Source: Thalassospira sp. HJ
GTDB lineage: Bacteria; Pseudomonadota; Alphaproteobacteria; Rhodospirillales; Thalassospiraceae
DNA: 64,000 bases
NCBI RefSeq assembly: GCF_000948415.1
Contig: NZ_JYII01000019.1
Location: 1-64,000 of the forward strand
Reading direction: 5' to 3'
Shown here in pieces: positions 1-8,335 of the stretch. The notes under the pieces are model-generated. The model was not told where the DNA came from. It saw only the letters and a list, made by a program, of their open reading frames with translations, and did no database searches. Each line of letters starts with the position of its first letter. Position 1 is the stretch's first letter. The position numbers and the translations under genes were made by a program.

Positions 1-250
1 CATGTTCAATCCAAGCTTGTCTCATAGACAAACTCTTCAAAATTAACGTCTGCACATTTTGGTGGTTACCACAAATCAATCTGATCTAAACCAAATCGAT
101 CCGTCGTCTCCAGGATGCACAGACTTTTGCGCCATAACGCTGCCCGCGCATCCCTTCCTTCTGATCTACAATGTCAAAGAACTCAAAGGCCGAAGCCCCG
201 AACCGCTCGTTCCGCGTCGCCGTCTCGTTGGCGCCGCACCCCGTCGGTGG
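1..250 (-). other. rRNA operon leader (16S gene just outside window)
   Basis: This stretch reads as the transcribed leader between the rrn promoter and 16S rRNA on the minus strand. It contains GTTCTTTGACA (182 to 172), which resembles the boxA antitermination element of alphaproteobacterial rrn leaders. No protein reading frame here looks genuine. The conserved 16S 5' end is not reached, so the rRNA gene itself is inferred. Bases 286-506, between this promoter and the next gene, hold AT-rich promoter-flanking DNA and nothing else recognised. Confidence 0.65.
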
Positions 251-256
251 AGGCGG

Positions 257-285
257 GTTATAGGCCCCACTCCCAGAACTGTCAA
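257..285 (-). promoter_or_regulatory. Predicted rrn (16S rRNA operon) sigma-70 promoter
   Basis: Read on the minus strand, a perfect -35 TTGACA (285 to 280) and a -10 TATAAC (262 to 257) are separated by exactly 17 bases. A GC-rich discriminator (CCGCCTCC) follows, as expected of a stringently controlled stable-RNA promoter. The upstream flank (about 290-345) is AT-rich, with A and T runs that could act as an UP element. Identification as an rRNA promoter also rests on the leader that follows. Transcription leaves the window to the left. Confidence 0.75.
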
Positions 286-506
286 ACACCTTTTTGCAAA
301 AAAATGACAGAAATGTCGTTACGCAAAATTTTTGCGCGAAACCATATATAGGTTTCACTTTTATGACCTGCAAGGGGAGCAAAACCCGAAAATCGGGGCC
401 GGATCGGATTGCCCTGCGCGATAATGCCGATAAGATGTTCGCGCACCACCAAGCCGAAGAAAGAATCACCCCTGCCAAAAACGGCAATTAATCCGGATCA
501 ACGCCC

Positions 507-1577
507 ATGCCCCACGACAAAACGCCCCAGACATCGCAAAGTGATTCGCAAATCAAACCGACTTACCCAAGCCAAGAGACCCCGATTGAGGTGATCGACA
601 TGCATACCGGCGGTGAGCCGTTGCGCATCGTCACATCGGGCTATCCCGATATTCCGGGCGACGACATTCTGGCCAAGCGCCGTTATGCCCGCGACCATCT
701 TGATCATTTGCGCCGCTTTTTGATGTTCGAGCCGCGCGGTCATTACGACATGTATGGCGCGATCCTGGTTGAGCCCAGCCTTCCGGAGGCCGACCTTGCG
801 GTGCTGTTTATTCATAATGAAGGTTATTCGACCATGTGCGGCCATGCGATTCTGGCCCTTGGTCGTTATGCGATTGATTACGGACTTGTCAAAGCCGTCG
901 CACCAATCACCACAGTTAATATTGAATGCCCTTGCGGGCTGGTGCGCGCCGAGGTCGAGGTCAGTGACGGCAAAACCGGCAAGGTGCGGTTTTCATCGGT
1001 GCCGTCCTTTATGTTTGCCAGTGACCTTTCCTTACAGCTCGCCGATGGCACGAACTTCAAAACCGATATCGGCTATGGCGGGGCGTTCTATGCCATCCTT
1101 GATGCCGGGCAATTTGATATCGCGATTACGCCAGAAAATGTTAGCCACCTGACACGACTTTCAGAGGAGATTTGTCAGGCAGTAAATGACAGTGTGACGC
1201 TATCGCATCCCGATCATGATGATCTGGCCTTTTTATATGGCGCAATCCTGACCGACGGGGGTGATGCGTATGGGGCATCCCCGACACGTAATATATGTGT
1301 GTTTGCCAAAAACCAGGTTGATCGCAGCCCGACCGGGTCCGGGGTCAGCGCCCGGCTTGCCATCCAGCATGCCAAGGGATTGATCACACCGGGACAGGTC
1401 CGGGTGTTTGAAAGCGTGATCGGATCAAGCTTTGAAGGATCGGTTGAAGCCACAACCAGCTTCGGTCCGCATCCAGCCATCATCGCCTCGGTCAAGGGCA
1501 AGGCGCATTATAGTGGCACGGCCAGTTTCTGGCATGACGCGGATGACGCGGTCGGGCGCGGCTTTATTGTCGGGTAA
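507..1577 (+). CDS. trans-3-hydroxy-L-proline dehydratase (proline racemase family)
   Basis: The 356-residue protein belongs to the proline racemase fold. The first catalytic motif is MCGH with Cys111. The second is DRSPTGSG, where Thr276 replaces the second catalytic Cys. In this family a Cys/Thr pair marks trans-3-hydroxy-L-proline dehydratase, which removes water to give delta1-pyrroline-2-carboxylate; racemases and epimerases keep Cys/Cys. A DMHTGGEP substrate motif lies near residues 31-38. The first ATG has only a weak ribosome site, so the N-terminal 25 residues are uncertain. The gene converges on the GntR regulator and neighbours the 4-hydroxyproline genes, fitting a broader hydroxyproline utilisation locus. 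No pyrroline-2-carboxylate reductase was seen nearby. Confidence 0.85.
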   Translation: MPHDKTPQTSQSDSQIKPTYPSQETPIEVIDMHTGGEPLRIVTSGYPDIPGDDILAKRRYARDHLDHLRRFLMFEPRGHYDMYGAILVEPSLPEADLAVLFIHNEGYSTMCGHAILALGRYAIDYGLVKAVAPITTVNIECPCGLVRAEVEVSDGKTGKVRFSSVPSFMFASDLSLQLADGTNFKTDIGYGGAFYAILDAGQFDIAITPENVSHLTRLSEEICQAVNDSVTLSHPDHDDLAFLYGAILTDGGDAYGASPTRNICVFAKNQVDRSPTGSGVSARLAIQHAKGLITPGQVRVFESVIGSSFEGSVEATTSFGPHPAIIASVKGKAHYSGTASFWHDADDAVGRGFIVG

Positions 1578-1595
1578 GCTCAACAGCACAGAAAC

Positions 1596-1625
1596 AAAAA
1601 AGGGATGCCAACAGCATCCCTTTTT
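1596..1625. terminator. Bidirectional rho-independent terminator
   Basis: A GGGATGC / GCATCCC stem with a 5-base loop is preceded by A's and followed by TTTTT, so it can act on both strands. It sits between the converging dehydratase and GntR genes. Confidence 0.85.
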
Positions 1626-1647
1626 ACGTTCCGGATTTCAGTTCGCC

Positions 1648-2316
1648 CTATTCCCGCGCCTTGCGCAGGCATTCCATCAGACTGTCGGCCGAGCTTTGGA
1701 TATGGTTGGCAAGCAGTTCGACGGCTTCGTCGACATTGCCGGCCTTGCAGGCTTCGAAAATCTGGTGATGCTCGCGTTCGGCCCGGTCGGTTGCGCCGGA
1801 CAGGGCCAGCTGCGCCTGGGTAAAGCGCACTGTGTTATTGCCGATCATGCGGACAATCTCGAGCGTCTTGGGACGGTTCGAGGCGCGATACAGGCGGTCG
1901 TGGAATTCACGGTTAAGCTCCCCCCACTTGGCGACATCGCCGGAGCGGAAAGCTTCGTCATAGACCATCAGGATGTCTTCGACCGATTTCAGATCAGCCG
2001 GGGTCAGGCGCGGGACCGCGTGACGCAAAAGATCGCATTCCAGCAGCTTGCGGACTTCAAACAGTTCCTCGATCTCATCAAGCGAGAGCTGCGAGACGAT
2101 GGCGCCCTTGTGCGGCTGGAAGGAAACCAGTCCTTCAGCGTCCAAACGCTGCAGGGCTTCACGGACCGGAATGCGCGAGACATTATATTCACCCGCAATG
2201 GCATCCTGCCGCAGCTGGTGACCCGCAGGGAAATCGCCCGTCAGAATGCGTGCACGAAGGTCTTCGGTCACCTGATCGGTGATGGTACGGCGGGTAAATC
2301 GCGGTGATGCGGTCAT
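1648..2316 (-). CDS. GntR-family (FadR/FCD) transcriptional regulator
   Basis: This 222-residue protein has an N-terminal winged helix-turn-helix of GntR type. The stretch from about residue 14 reads TDQVTEDLRARILTGDFPAG, and SRIPVREALQRLDAEGLV follows. A C-terminal all-helical FCD ligand domain has the metal-binding-type pattern EFHDRLYRAS and later HHQIFEACKAGN. It lies last in line after the deaminase, dehydrogenase and epimerase genes and is the obvious local regulator of hydroxyproline catabolism. Matching palindromes at 2447-2457 (upstream of this gene) and 6003-6015 (upstream of the deaminase) are its likely operators. The inducer is inferred to be hydroxyproline or a catabolite. Confidence 0.85.
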   Translation of the reverse strand: MTASPRFTRRTITDQVTEDLRARILTGDFPAGHQLRQDAIAGEYNVSRIPVREALQRLDAEGLVSFQPHKGAIVSQLSLDEIEELFEVRKLLECDLLRHAVPRLTPADLKSVEDILMVYDEAFRSGDVAKWGELNREFHDRLYRASNRPKTLEIVRMIGNNTVRFTQAQLALSGATDRAEREHHQIFEACKAGNVDEAVELLANHIQSSADSLMECLRKARE

Positions 2317-2444
2317 TTCAGCTCTTTTACGGTGTTATCCCGACGATACATGGCATGCCGGTCGGTCGGGTCTTTTATTCTGCCCGACAGAATTTGTCAG
2401 TTTTGCTATTCATAGCGTTGGGCCAGCCAAGTCGCAATACAATT

Positions 2445-2457
2445 GCATACTGTATAC
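2445..2457. promoter_or_regulatory. Candidate GntR operator upstream of gntR
   Basis: GCATACTGTATAC contains the odd palindrome ATAC-T-GTAT. The same ATA[C/T]TGTATAC core recurs at 6003-6013 before the deaminase gene. The 2317-2553 gap holds this site and a hairpin. Confidence 0.55.
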
Positions 2458-2484
2458 CCCCCCACACTTTGCCGAAATACGACG

Positions 2485-2508
2485 AAGGGGGCATAGAGCC
2501 CCCTTTTT
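2485..2508 (+). terminator. Terminator-like hairpin GGGGGC/GCCCCC
   Basis: A six-pair GC stem with a 5-base loop is followed by TTTTT on the plus strand. On the minus strand, the direction of the epimerase transcript, the stem is followed only by TTCG. It may therefore be a weak stop between the epimerase and gntR, which would still allow read-through. Confidence 0.5.
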
Positions 2509-2553
2509 ATATCAAGATGTGATCAAGAACACTCTGTCCTGTTCACCTCCGAC

Positions 2554-3555
2554 CTATTTGACGATGAAGCCATGGGCGTATGGATCGCGATCATCGATGA
2601 AGATCGTGTTGTAGCCATGCTTGCGCGCCCAGCCTTCAATACCCGGCACGACGGCATCAAATTCACCGACCTTGGTTTTCTCGACGACGGAAACGCGGAA
2701 CTGCGATCCGATGATGCTTTCATGGACCAGTTCATCCTTGGGATCCCACTGCCCCTTGGCAACCAGTTGCGCCAGACGGGCTGATGTCCCGGTGCCGCAT
2801 GGCGAACGGTCAATACCCTTATCGCCATAAAACACGGCATTGCGGTGCGTGCTGTCTGGCTGGGTCGGCTTACCGGTCCACTGGATGTGCGACAGCCCCT
2901 TGATATCGGGATAAAGCGGATGAACGAATTCGTTTTGTTCATTCAAACGGCGGCGGAGTTCCGGGCTGATGCGCTGCAGATCCCCGGCCGAGAAATCCGC
3001 CATGTCGCGGTAGTTTTCCTGTGGCTCGACAATCGCATAGAAATTGCCGCCATAGGCAACATCAACCTTGATCGGGCCGATATCGGGGCAATCGACTTCG
3101 ATATCGGTTTTATAAAGGAAGGACGGCACGTTGGTGAGCTTGACCGATTCAACGTAATCGCCGACCTGATTGTATTCCGCGATCACCAGACCAGCTGGCG
3201 TTTCAAGGCGCAAGCGCCCCGGCGTTTTGGGCTTTACCAGCCCTTCCTCGATCGCCATGGTCACCGTGCCAATCGTGCCATGACCGCACATCGGCAGGCA
3301 GCCGGATGTTTCGATAAACAGAACGGCGACGTCATAGTCATCGGACGTCGGATCATACAGGATCGAGCCCGACATGACGTCATGGCCACGCGGCTCAAAC
3401 ATCAGGCCGGTACGGATCCAGTCATATTCCGCCAGGAAGTGCGCCCGCTTTTCGAGCATGGTGGTGCCTTTAAGCTTGGGACCACCGCCGGCAACGAGAC
3501 GCACCGGGTTGCCGCAAGTATGACCGTCGACACAAAAGAAACTGCTTTTCGCCAT
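2554..3555 (-). CDS. 4-hydroxyproline 2-epimerase
   Basis: This 333-residue proline racemase family enzyme keeps both catalytic cysteines: Cys90 in MCGHGTIG and Cys253 in DRSPCGTG. This fits reversible epimerisation of trans-4-hydroxy-L-proline to cis-4-hydroxy-D-proline, the first step of the bacterial pathway. Proline racemase is the alternative, but the neighbouring FAD dehydrogenase and DapA-family deaminase favour the hydroxyproline role. The gene begins 11 bases downstream of the dehydrogenase stop in the same direction, so the two are almost certainly co-transcribed. Confidence 0.88.
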   Translation of the reverse strand: MAKSSFFCVDGHTCGNPVRLVAGGGPKLKGTTMLEKRAHFLAEYDWIRTGLMFEPRGHDVMSGSILYDPTSDDYDVAVLFIETSGCLPMCGHGTIGTVTMAIEEGLVKPKTPGRLRLETPAGLVIAEYNQVGDYVESVKLTNVPSFLYKTDIEVDCPDIGPIKVDVAYGGNFYAIVEPQENYRDMADFSAGDLQRISPELRRRLNEQNEFVHPLYPDIKGLSHIQWTGKPTQPDSTHRNAVFYGDKGIDRSPCGTGTSARLAQLVAKGQWDPKDELVHESIIGSQFRVSVVEKTKVGEFDAVVPGIEGWARKHGYNTIFIDDRDPYAHGFIVK

Positions 3556-3566
3556 GAGTGGGGCCT

Positions 3567-4868
3567 TTAGAAACCGGTGAAACCAGAGAAACGATTAATA
3601 CGATACGGGGTCATGTCGACCGGAGCTTCGCCATCTGCCATCAAATCGGCAACAAGACGCCCGGTCGTCGCCCCTAGTGTCAGGCCAAGGTGACCGTGAC
3701 CGAATGCAAAGAATGCATTGGTGTGACGCGGGCTTTTGGAAATGACCGGCGTTGAATCCGGCATGGACGGCCGGAAGCCCATCCATTCCGTACCGCCTTC
3801 GCCATTAAGCTTGGGCAGGACTTCCTTACCCTTGGCAAATAGCGCCTTGGCGCGTTCATAGTTGGGTGCAGCCAGAAGGCCGCCCAATTCGACCGCACCA
3901 CCGACGCGAATACCCATTTCAAGCGGGCTTAGAACAAAGCTGTCATCGGCACAAACAATCATGCGCGACAGTTTGGCATCGTGGTAAGGGACAGTGGTGT
4001 TATAGCCGCGCTCCGTATCAAGCGGAACAGGACTGCCCAGCCGCTTGGCGAGCGTCTTTGACCAGGCACCGCAGGCGACAACCACCTGATCAAAGGTGAT
4101 CATGTCACCGGCATCGGTGGTGGCCGCACGGGGCTTGCCATCGCGGAACACGAAATTGGTAACGTCAGCGGTTTCGAATTTTCCGCCGCGATCGAGGAAG
4201 TGCTTGAAGATACCAGTGGTAATTTTGAAGGGATCAAGGACATGGCCCCAGTCCTCTTCCATCACGCCACAGGCAAAGATCGGTGCCAGATCGGGTTCGA
4301 TATCGCGAACCTCATCACGCGTCAGATCGCGCAGTTTGATACCGTTGCGCCGACGCAAATCAATGGCATATTCGGCGGCCTTGCGCGATTCCGTGCTGCG
4401 ATACACCGCCATGGCGCCGTGCTTTTTGAAAACGGCATCGGTAAGGCCCGCTTCCTTCAGAACCGGGTCATAATCATCCCAGGCGCGGTTTAGCAGCGTC
4501 GCCATATTGGTTGCGATCTGCTCCACCCGGGTTTTGCTGCTTGCCGCCAGAAACCGAAGCAACCAGGGCATCATTTTCGGCAAATAGCCCCAACGCACCG
4601 ATAGCGGACCTAATGGGTCCATCAGCCAGCCCGGCACATTCATCAGCATTCCCGGCATCGCGACCGGTGCACATTCAGACACCGCAATACCGCCCGCATT
4701 GCCAAAGGAAGCCCCCATGCCCGGTTCGCCACGATCAAGGATCGTGACGTCATAGCCCTTACCCAGCAGGGCCAAACCAACATTGACGCCGACAATACCG
4801 GCACCAATCACAACGACCTTTTGGGAATCAGACTTGTCAGATGAACTTGCGGCTTTGGCTGGCGTCAT
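3567..4868 (-). CDS. FAD-dependent D-hydroxyproline dehydrogenase (DadA/DAO family)
   Basis: The 433-residue protein starts at an ATG preceded by GAGG; a longer upstream frame exists but has no ribosome site. A dinucleotide-binding motif VVVIGAGIVGVNVG lies near the N-terminus, and a GHGHLGLTLGATTG-type FAD motif near the C-terminus, as in DadA-type D-amino-acid dehydrogenases. Between the deaminase and epimerase genes, the expected substrate is cis-4-hydroxy-D-proline, oxidised to delta1-pyrroline-4-hydroxy-2-carboxylate. Electrons would pass to the respiratory chain. General D-amino-acid dehydrogenase activity cannot be excluded from sequence. Confidence 0.82.
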   Translation of the reverse strand: MTPAKAASSSDKSDSQKVVVIGAGIVGVNVGLALLGKGYDVTILDRGEPGMGASFGNAGGIAVSECAPVAMPGMLMNVPGWLMDPLGPLSVRWGYLPKMMPWLLRFLAASSKTRVEQIATNMATLLNRAWDDYDPVLKEAGLTDAVFKKHGAMAVYRSTESRKAAEYAIDLRRRNGIKLRDLTRDEVRDIEPDLAPIFACGVMEEDWGHVLDPFKITTGIFKHFLDRGGKFETADVTNFVFRDGKPRAATTDAGDMITFDQVVVACGAWSKTLAKRLGSPVPLDTERGYNTTVPYHDAKLSRMIVCADDSFVLSPLEMGIRVGGAVELGGLLAAPNYERAKALFAKGKEVLPKLNGEGGTEWMGFRPSMPDSTPVISKSPRHTNAFFAFGHGHLGLTLGATTGRLVADLMADGEAPVDMTPYRINRFSGFTGF

Positions 4869-5015
4869 TTTTGGGGCCTCACGATTTGGGATATGTGGCG
4901 CTTGGTTTTCTAATCCACGGGCACATCGCAGGAAACTCCCCCGCAACATGCGCGGAGGAGCCTACTGTTTCATCAAATACAGTGCCAGTGCAATCATGAT
5001 TGCAAAGCACAGCCC

Positions 5016-5912
5016 TTAGAGTGACGGGCGGGTATCGATGGCTTTCTGGATGGTCGCCTTGATGGTCTCAAGTTCTTCACCAACCAGCGGCAGACGCGGT
5101 GCACGAACGTGCGGTTTGCCAACGCCGGTCATTTCCTGGGCAAGTTTGATGTACTGAACCAGTTTGGCATGCACATCCATGTGCAGAACCGGGGTGAACC
5201 AGCGATAGATTTTAAGCGCTTCGGTGTATTTGCCCTCGGACAGCAACTTCCAGAGTGCAACCGATTCTTTCGGGAAGGCATCGGTGAAGCCCGAAATCCA
5301 GCCAACCGCACCCAAAACCTGGGTTTCCATGACAAGGTCATCCATGCCGCAGAACAGAACGAAACGATCACCGCAGGCGTTGTAGATGTCGGTAATACGG
5401 CGCGGATCGCCGGAGCTTTCCTTGATCGCGACAAGGTTTTCGACATCGGCAAGCTGATTGAACTCATCTGGCTTGATATCGATGCGATAGGCACCCGGGT
5501 TGTTGTAGATCATGATCGGCAGCTTGGTCGCGGCCGCAACAGTGCGGAAATGTTCGATATTTTCGCGCGGGTCGGCGGTATACACCATGCCCGGCAGAAG
5601 CATCAGGCCATCGGCACCGAGCTTTTCACATTCCTGGACATAACGGATGGCCGAACGGGTGGAGCTTTCAGCGACACCGGACAAGACCGGGATACGGCCC
5701 TTGGTGACTTCGACGGCCAGTTTCAGGACGGCGATTTTTTCGTCGGGATCAAGGGCGGTATTTTCACCAACCGAGCCCAGCATGACCAGACCATCAACAC
5801 CGGCGGTGATCAGATCTTCGATCTGCTTTGCGGTCATATCGAAATCGATCGAACCGTCTTCGTTCATCTGGGTGGCAACGGCGGGGAAAACGCCAGTCCA
5901 GTTTACCTGCAT
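5016..5912 (-). CDS. Delta1-pyrroline-4-hydroxy-2-carboxylate deaminase (DapA family)
   Basis: The 298-residue start is fixed by a strong AGGAGGT eight bases before the ATG. The protein is a dihydrodipicolinate synthase family aldolase with Schiff-base Lys164 (VAIKESSG), Tyr136 (MIYNNPG) and a GSVGENTAL loop in place of the usual GTTGE. In a cluster with hydroxyproline epimerase and D-hydroxyproline dehydrogenase, the expected reaction is deamination and dehydration to alpha-ketoglutarate semialdehyde. It is the first gene of the minus-strand set, with a GntR-like operator about 90 bases upstream. True lysine-pathway DapA is less likely in this context. Confidence 0.82.
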   Translation of the reverse strand: MQVNWTGVFPAVATQMNEDGSIDFDMTAKQIEDLITAGVDGLVMLGSVGENTALDPDEKIAVLKLAVEVTKGRIPVLSGVAESSTRSAIRYVQECEKLGADGLMLLPGMVYTADPRENIEHFRTVAAATKLPIMIYNNPGAYRIDIKPDEFNQLADVENLVAIKESSGDPRRITDIYNACGDRFVLFCGMDDLVMETQVLGAVGWISGFTDAFPKESVALWKLLSEGKYTEALKIYRWFTPVLHMDVHAKLVQYIKLAQEMTGVGKPHVRAPRLPLVGEELETIKATIQKAIDTRPSL

Positions 5913-6002
5913 GGAAAAGTAACCTCCTGATATGGCGCAGCGATGGGGCCGCACCCTTAAGCCTGAAAGCCCTGATAATCTTGGGCTGCGTTCAATTAAT
6001 GT

Positions 6003-6015
6003 ATATTGTATACAA
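6003..6015. promoter_or_regulatory. Candidate GntR operator upstream of hydroxyproline operon
   Basis: ATATTGTATACAA contains the perfect palindrome TTGTATACAA (6006-6015) and shares ATA[C/T]TGTATAC with the site at 2447-2457. The 5913-6241 gap between divergent genes holds this site in AT-rich DNA and nothing else recognised. Confidence 0.6.
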
Positions 6016-6241
6016 AATTAAAAATCGCGATGCAACGGGATTTTTGCTCAAGTTTGTTTCCGCAGCAAAATCCACAGATGGCGACGATGAGTTTACGGGG
6101 TAACGACTGACGGTTTGGTCATCACCGCAGATAAGGAAAAGCGTGCGTCAATCATCATCGACAATAACGCGTCGACCAGATAGCACTACATATGATTTAA
6201 TCACCATCACCCTTTTCAACCCATTAGCGTCGAGGGCGATA

Positions 6242-8335
6242 ATGACGGAGATGAAGGCCCTGTTGCGTTTTCCCGGCGCACGTAAGCTTGCGCTCACTGC
6301 TTACCCTATTCCGGAACCGGACAGGAACGCCGTCCGTGTTAAAACGCGTTACTCCGTCATTAGCCCGGGCACCGAATTCTCCCAAGCCCGTCAGGCCCGC
6401 GCCAACCTTTTTCAAAAGGCATGGCAGCGACCGGATCTGGTTGCGTTGACCCTACGCCATCTGAAATCCGAAGGATTGCGTCGCACACTGACACGTGTTG
6501 ATCATCGCCTGGGGCGGCCGATGCCGATGGGGTATTGCGCCATGGGTCGGGTTGAAGTTACGGGGTCGAATGTCTCAGACATCACAGCCGGTCAGCGCGT
6601 TGCCATTGCCGGCATGGGGCAGGCCAATCATGCTGAGTGGAACCGGGTTTCGGTGAACCTTGCCTGCCCGGTGCCGGATACGGTGCCCGATCAACAAGCA
6701 GTTTTTGCGACACTTTATGCCTTGGCCTTACATGCCCTTCGACAGGGAGAGACTTCGATTGGTGATCGGGTGGCGGTTATAGGGGCGGGGTTGATTGGCC
6801 AGTTGGTTGCCGAAACGGCCTGCGTGGCAGGTGCCTTGGTGACGGTGATTGAACCTGATCCAACGCGTCGGGAGCTTGCTGAGAGAAACGAATGTTTGCG
6901 CTGTGTTGCAGCAATCAAGAATGCACCCGAAAGCAGCTTTGACAGCGTTTATATTTGTGCCCCGGGCAAGGGTGCACATCGTTTGATAGATGCCGCCACC
7001 CGGCTCTGTCGGGATCGCGGGACAATCGTTTGTGTCGGCGATGTCGCCCCGCATGGTGCGCGCAAGGCACTTTATGAAAAGGAAATCACCATTCGTCAGG
7101 TGCGTTCCTATGGACCGGGACGTTATGACCCGAACTATGAAGAGCGGAGTGAGGATTATCCGCTGGGTTATGTGCGATGGACGATCAAACGGAATATGCA
7201 GGCAGCCCTTGATCTGATGGCAGACGGACGGCTTGACCCAAGCCCACTTATTACATCCGAGATTGGTTTCGAGGATATCGCGGATCATTTCGCGAAGGGA
7301 CCCGATCCCGCGCAGCTGGCAACGCTGGTGAGATACCGACAAACAGAATGCGTGCAAGAAAAGCCCCCAACTGCGTCGGAGCGAAAAGCGACACAGGCCA
7401 CTGACCGTGTCCAGGTCGGACTGATCGGCGTGGGCAACTATCTGGGCGGCAGTTTGTTGCCCCTGTTACAGAAGCATCCTGAGGTCCAAATCGCTTCGTG
7501 CTGTTCACAAAGCGGATTGTCGGCGGTTGCGCTCGCCAAAAAGATTGCCGGGGTGCGCATGAGTGGCGGGGCGGACGAACTGCTTGCGGACCCGGGTGTA
7601 AACGCCGTTATCATCGCGACACGCCATGACAGTCATGCCGAGTTGGCCGCCAAGGCGTTTGCCGCTGGCAAGCATGTCTGGCTGGAAAAGCCGATTGCGG
7701 TTGACCAAGCCGGACTGGAGTTACTGCGGGACGCCATTGGGACTTCACCACAACGCGTCTTCATGGTCGGGCATAATCGGCGGTATGCAGCGATGACCGA
7801 AAAGCTGCGCGAGGCGTTGCCGACGAGCGCGAAACAATTCCGCTATCGGGTGCGGATTAGTCCGCTTCCCGCGGATCACTGGCTTCATCAGTCTGATCAG
7901 GGCGGCCGCGCGATTGGCGAGATCAGTCATTTTATTGATTTGATCATAAGCCTGATTGATAGCGACCTGATCGGGCTCACCTGTCACTGGATTGATCGCA
8001 CGGCGGGCGACAGCATCTGGCACATGCGGTTTGCCGATGGGTCGGTTGGCGAAGTGAGTTACCTGCAGGGCAACCGACATGATCCCAAGGAAGTGCTTGA
8101 GATTGACGCGCCCAATTTCACTGCAACGCTGTTTGACTGGAGAAAGCTTCGCGTCAATGGCCGGACCACCCAGCGACACTGGTTCGGGCAGGACAAGGGT
8201 CAGGCCGCCGCGATAGATGCGTTTGTTAGTGCCATTGCGAGTGGCGAGCACCCTGCCCTGACGCCGCGGATCGAAGATGAAATCGATGTGATGGGGCGTA
8301 TACTGATGGCGGCCAATTCGACCAAATCTGATTAA
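6242..8335 (+). CDS. Bi-domain oxidoreductase: MDR-type dehydrogenase fused to Gfo/Idh/MocA
   Basis: About 697 residues from the ATG after GAGGGCGATA; a longer frame upstream lacks a ribosome site. The N-terminal half (about 1-360) is a medium-chain dehydrogenase with a nucleotide motif VAVIGAGLIGQLVAE. The usual catalytic zinc motif GHE is replaced by GYC (PMGYCAMGRV), so the catalytic zinc is probably absent. The C-terminal half (about 385-697) is a Gfo/Idh/MocA oxidoreductase with VGLIGVGNYLGG, the EKPIAVD lysine motif and GEISHFIDL. Such fusions are known mostly from polysaccharide or glycan loci; here it stands alone. Substrate unknown. Its stop overlaps that of the convergent transporter gene in the shared tetramer TTAA. 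Confidence 0.75.
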   Translation: MTEMKALLRFPGARKLALTAYPIPEPDRNAVRVKTRYSVISPGTEFSQARQARANLFQKAWQRPDLVALTLRHLKSEGLRRTLTRVDHRLGRPMPMGYCAMGRVEVTGSNVSDITAGQRVAIAGMGQANHAEWNRVSVNLACPVPDTVPDQQAVFATLYALALHALRQGETSIGDRVAVIGAGLIGQLVAETACVAGALVTVIEPDPTRRELAERNECLRCVAAIKNAPESSFDSVYICAPGKGAHRLIDAATRLCRDRGTIVCVGDVAPHGARKALYEKEITIRQVRSYGPGRYDPNYEERSEDYPLGYVRWTIKRNMQAALDLMADGRLDPSPLITSEIGFEDIADHFAKGPDPAQLATLVRYRQTECVQEKPPTASERKATQATDRVQVGLIGVGNYLGGSLLPLLQKHPEVQIASCCSQSGLSAVALAKKIAGVRMSGGADELLADPGVNAVIIATRHDSHAELAAKAFAAGKHVWLEKPIAVDQAGLELLRDAIGTSPQRVFMVGHNRRYAAMTEKLREALPTSAKQFRYRVRISPLPADHWLHQSDQGGRAIGEISHFIDLIISLIDSDLIGLTCHWIDRTAGDSIWHMRFADGSVGEVSYLQGNRHDPKEVLEIDAPNFTATLFDWRKLRVNGRTTQRHWFGQDKGQAAAIDAFVSAIASGEHPALTPRIEDEIDVMGRILMAANSTKSD

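Noticed and set aside
86-487. 133-codon open frame on minus
   Set aside because: It covers the rrn promoter and leader, has atypical composition and no recognisable domain.
1432-2307. Long plus-strand frame across the GntR gene
   Set aside because: It is the antisense reading of a clear GntR regulator and has no ribosome site or domain.
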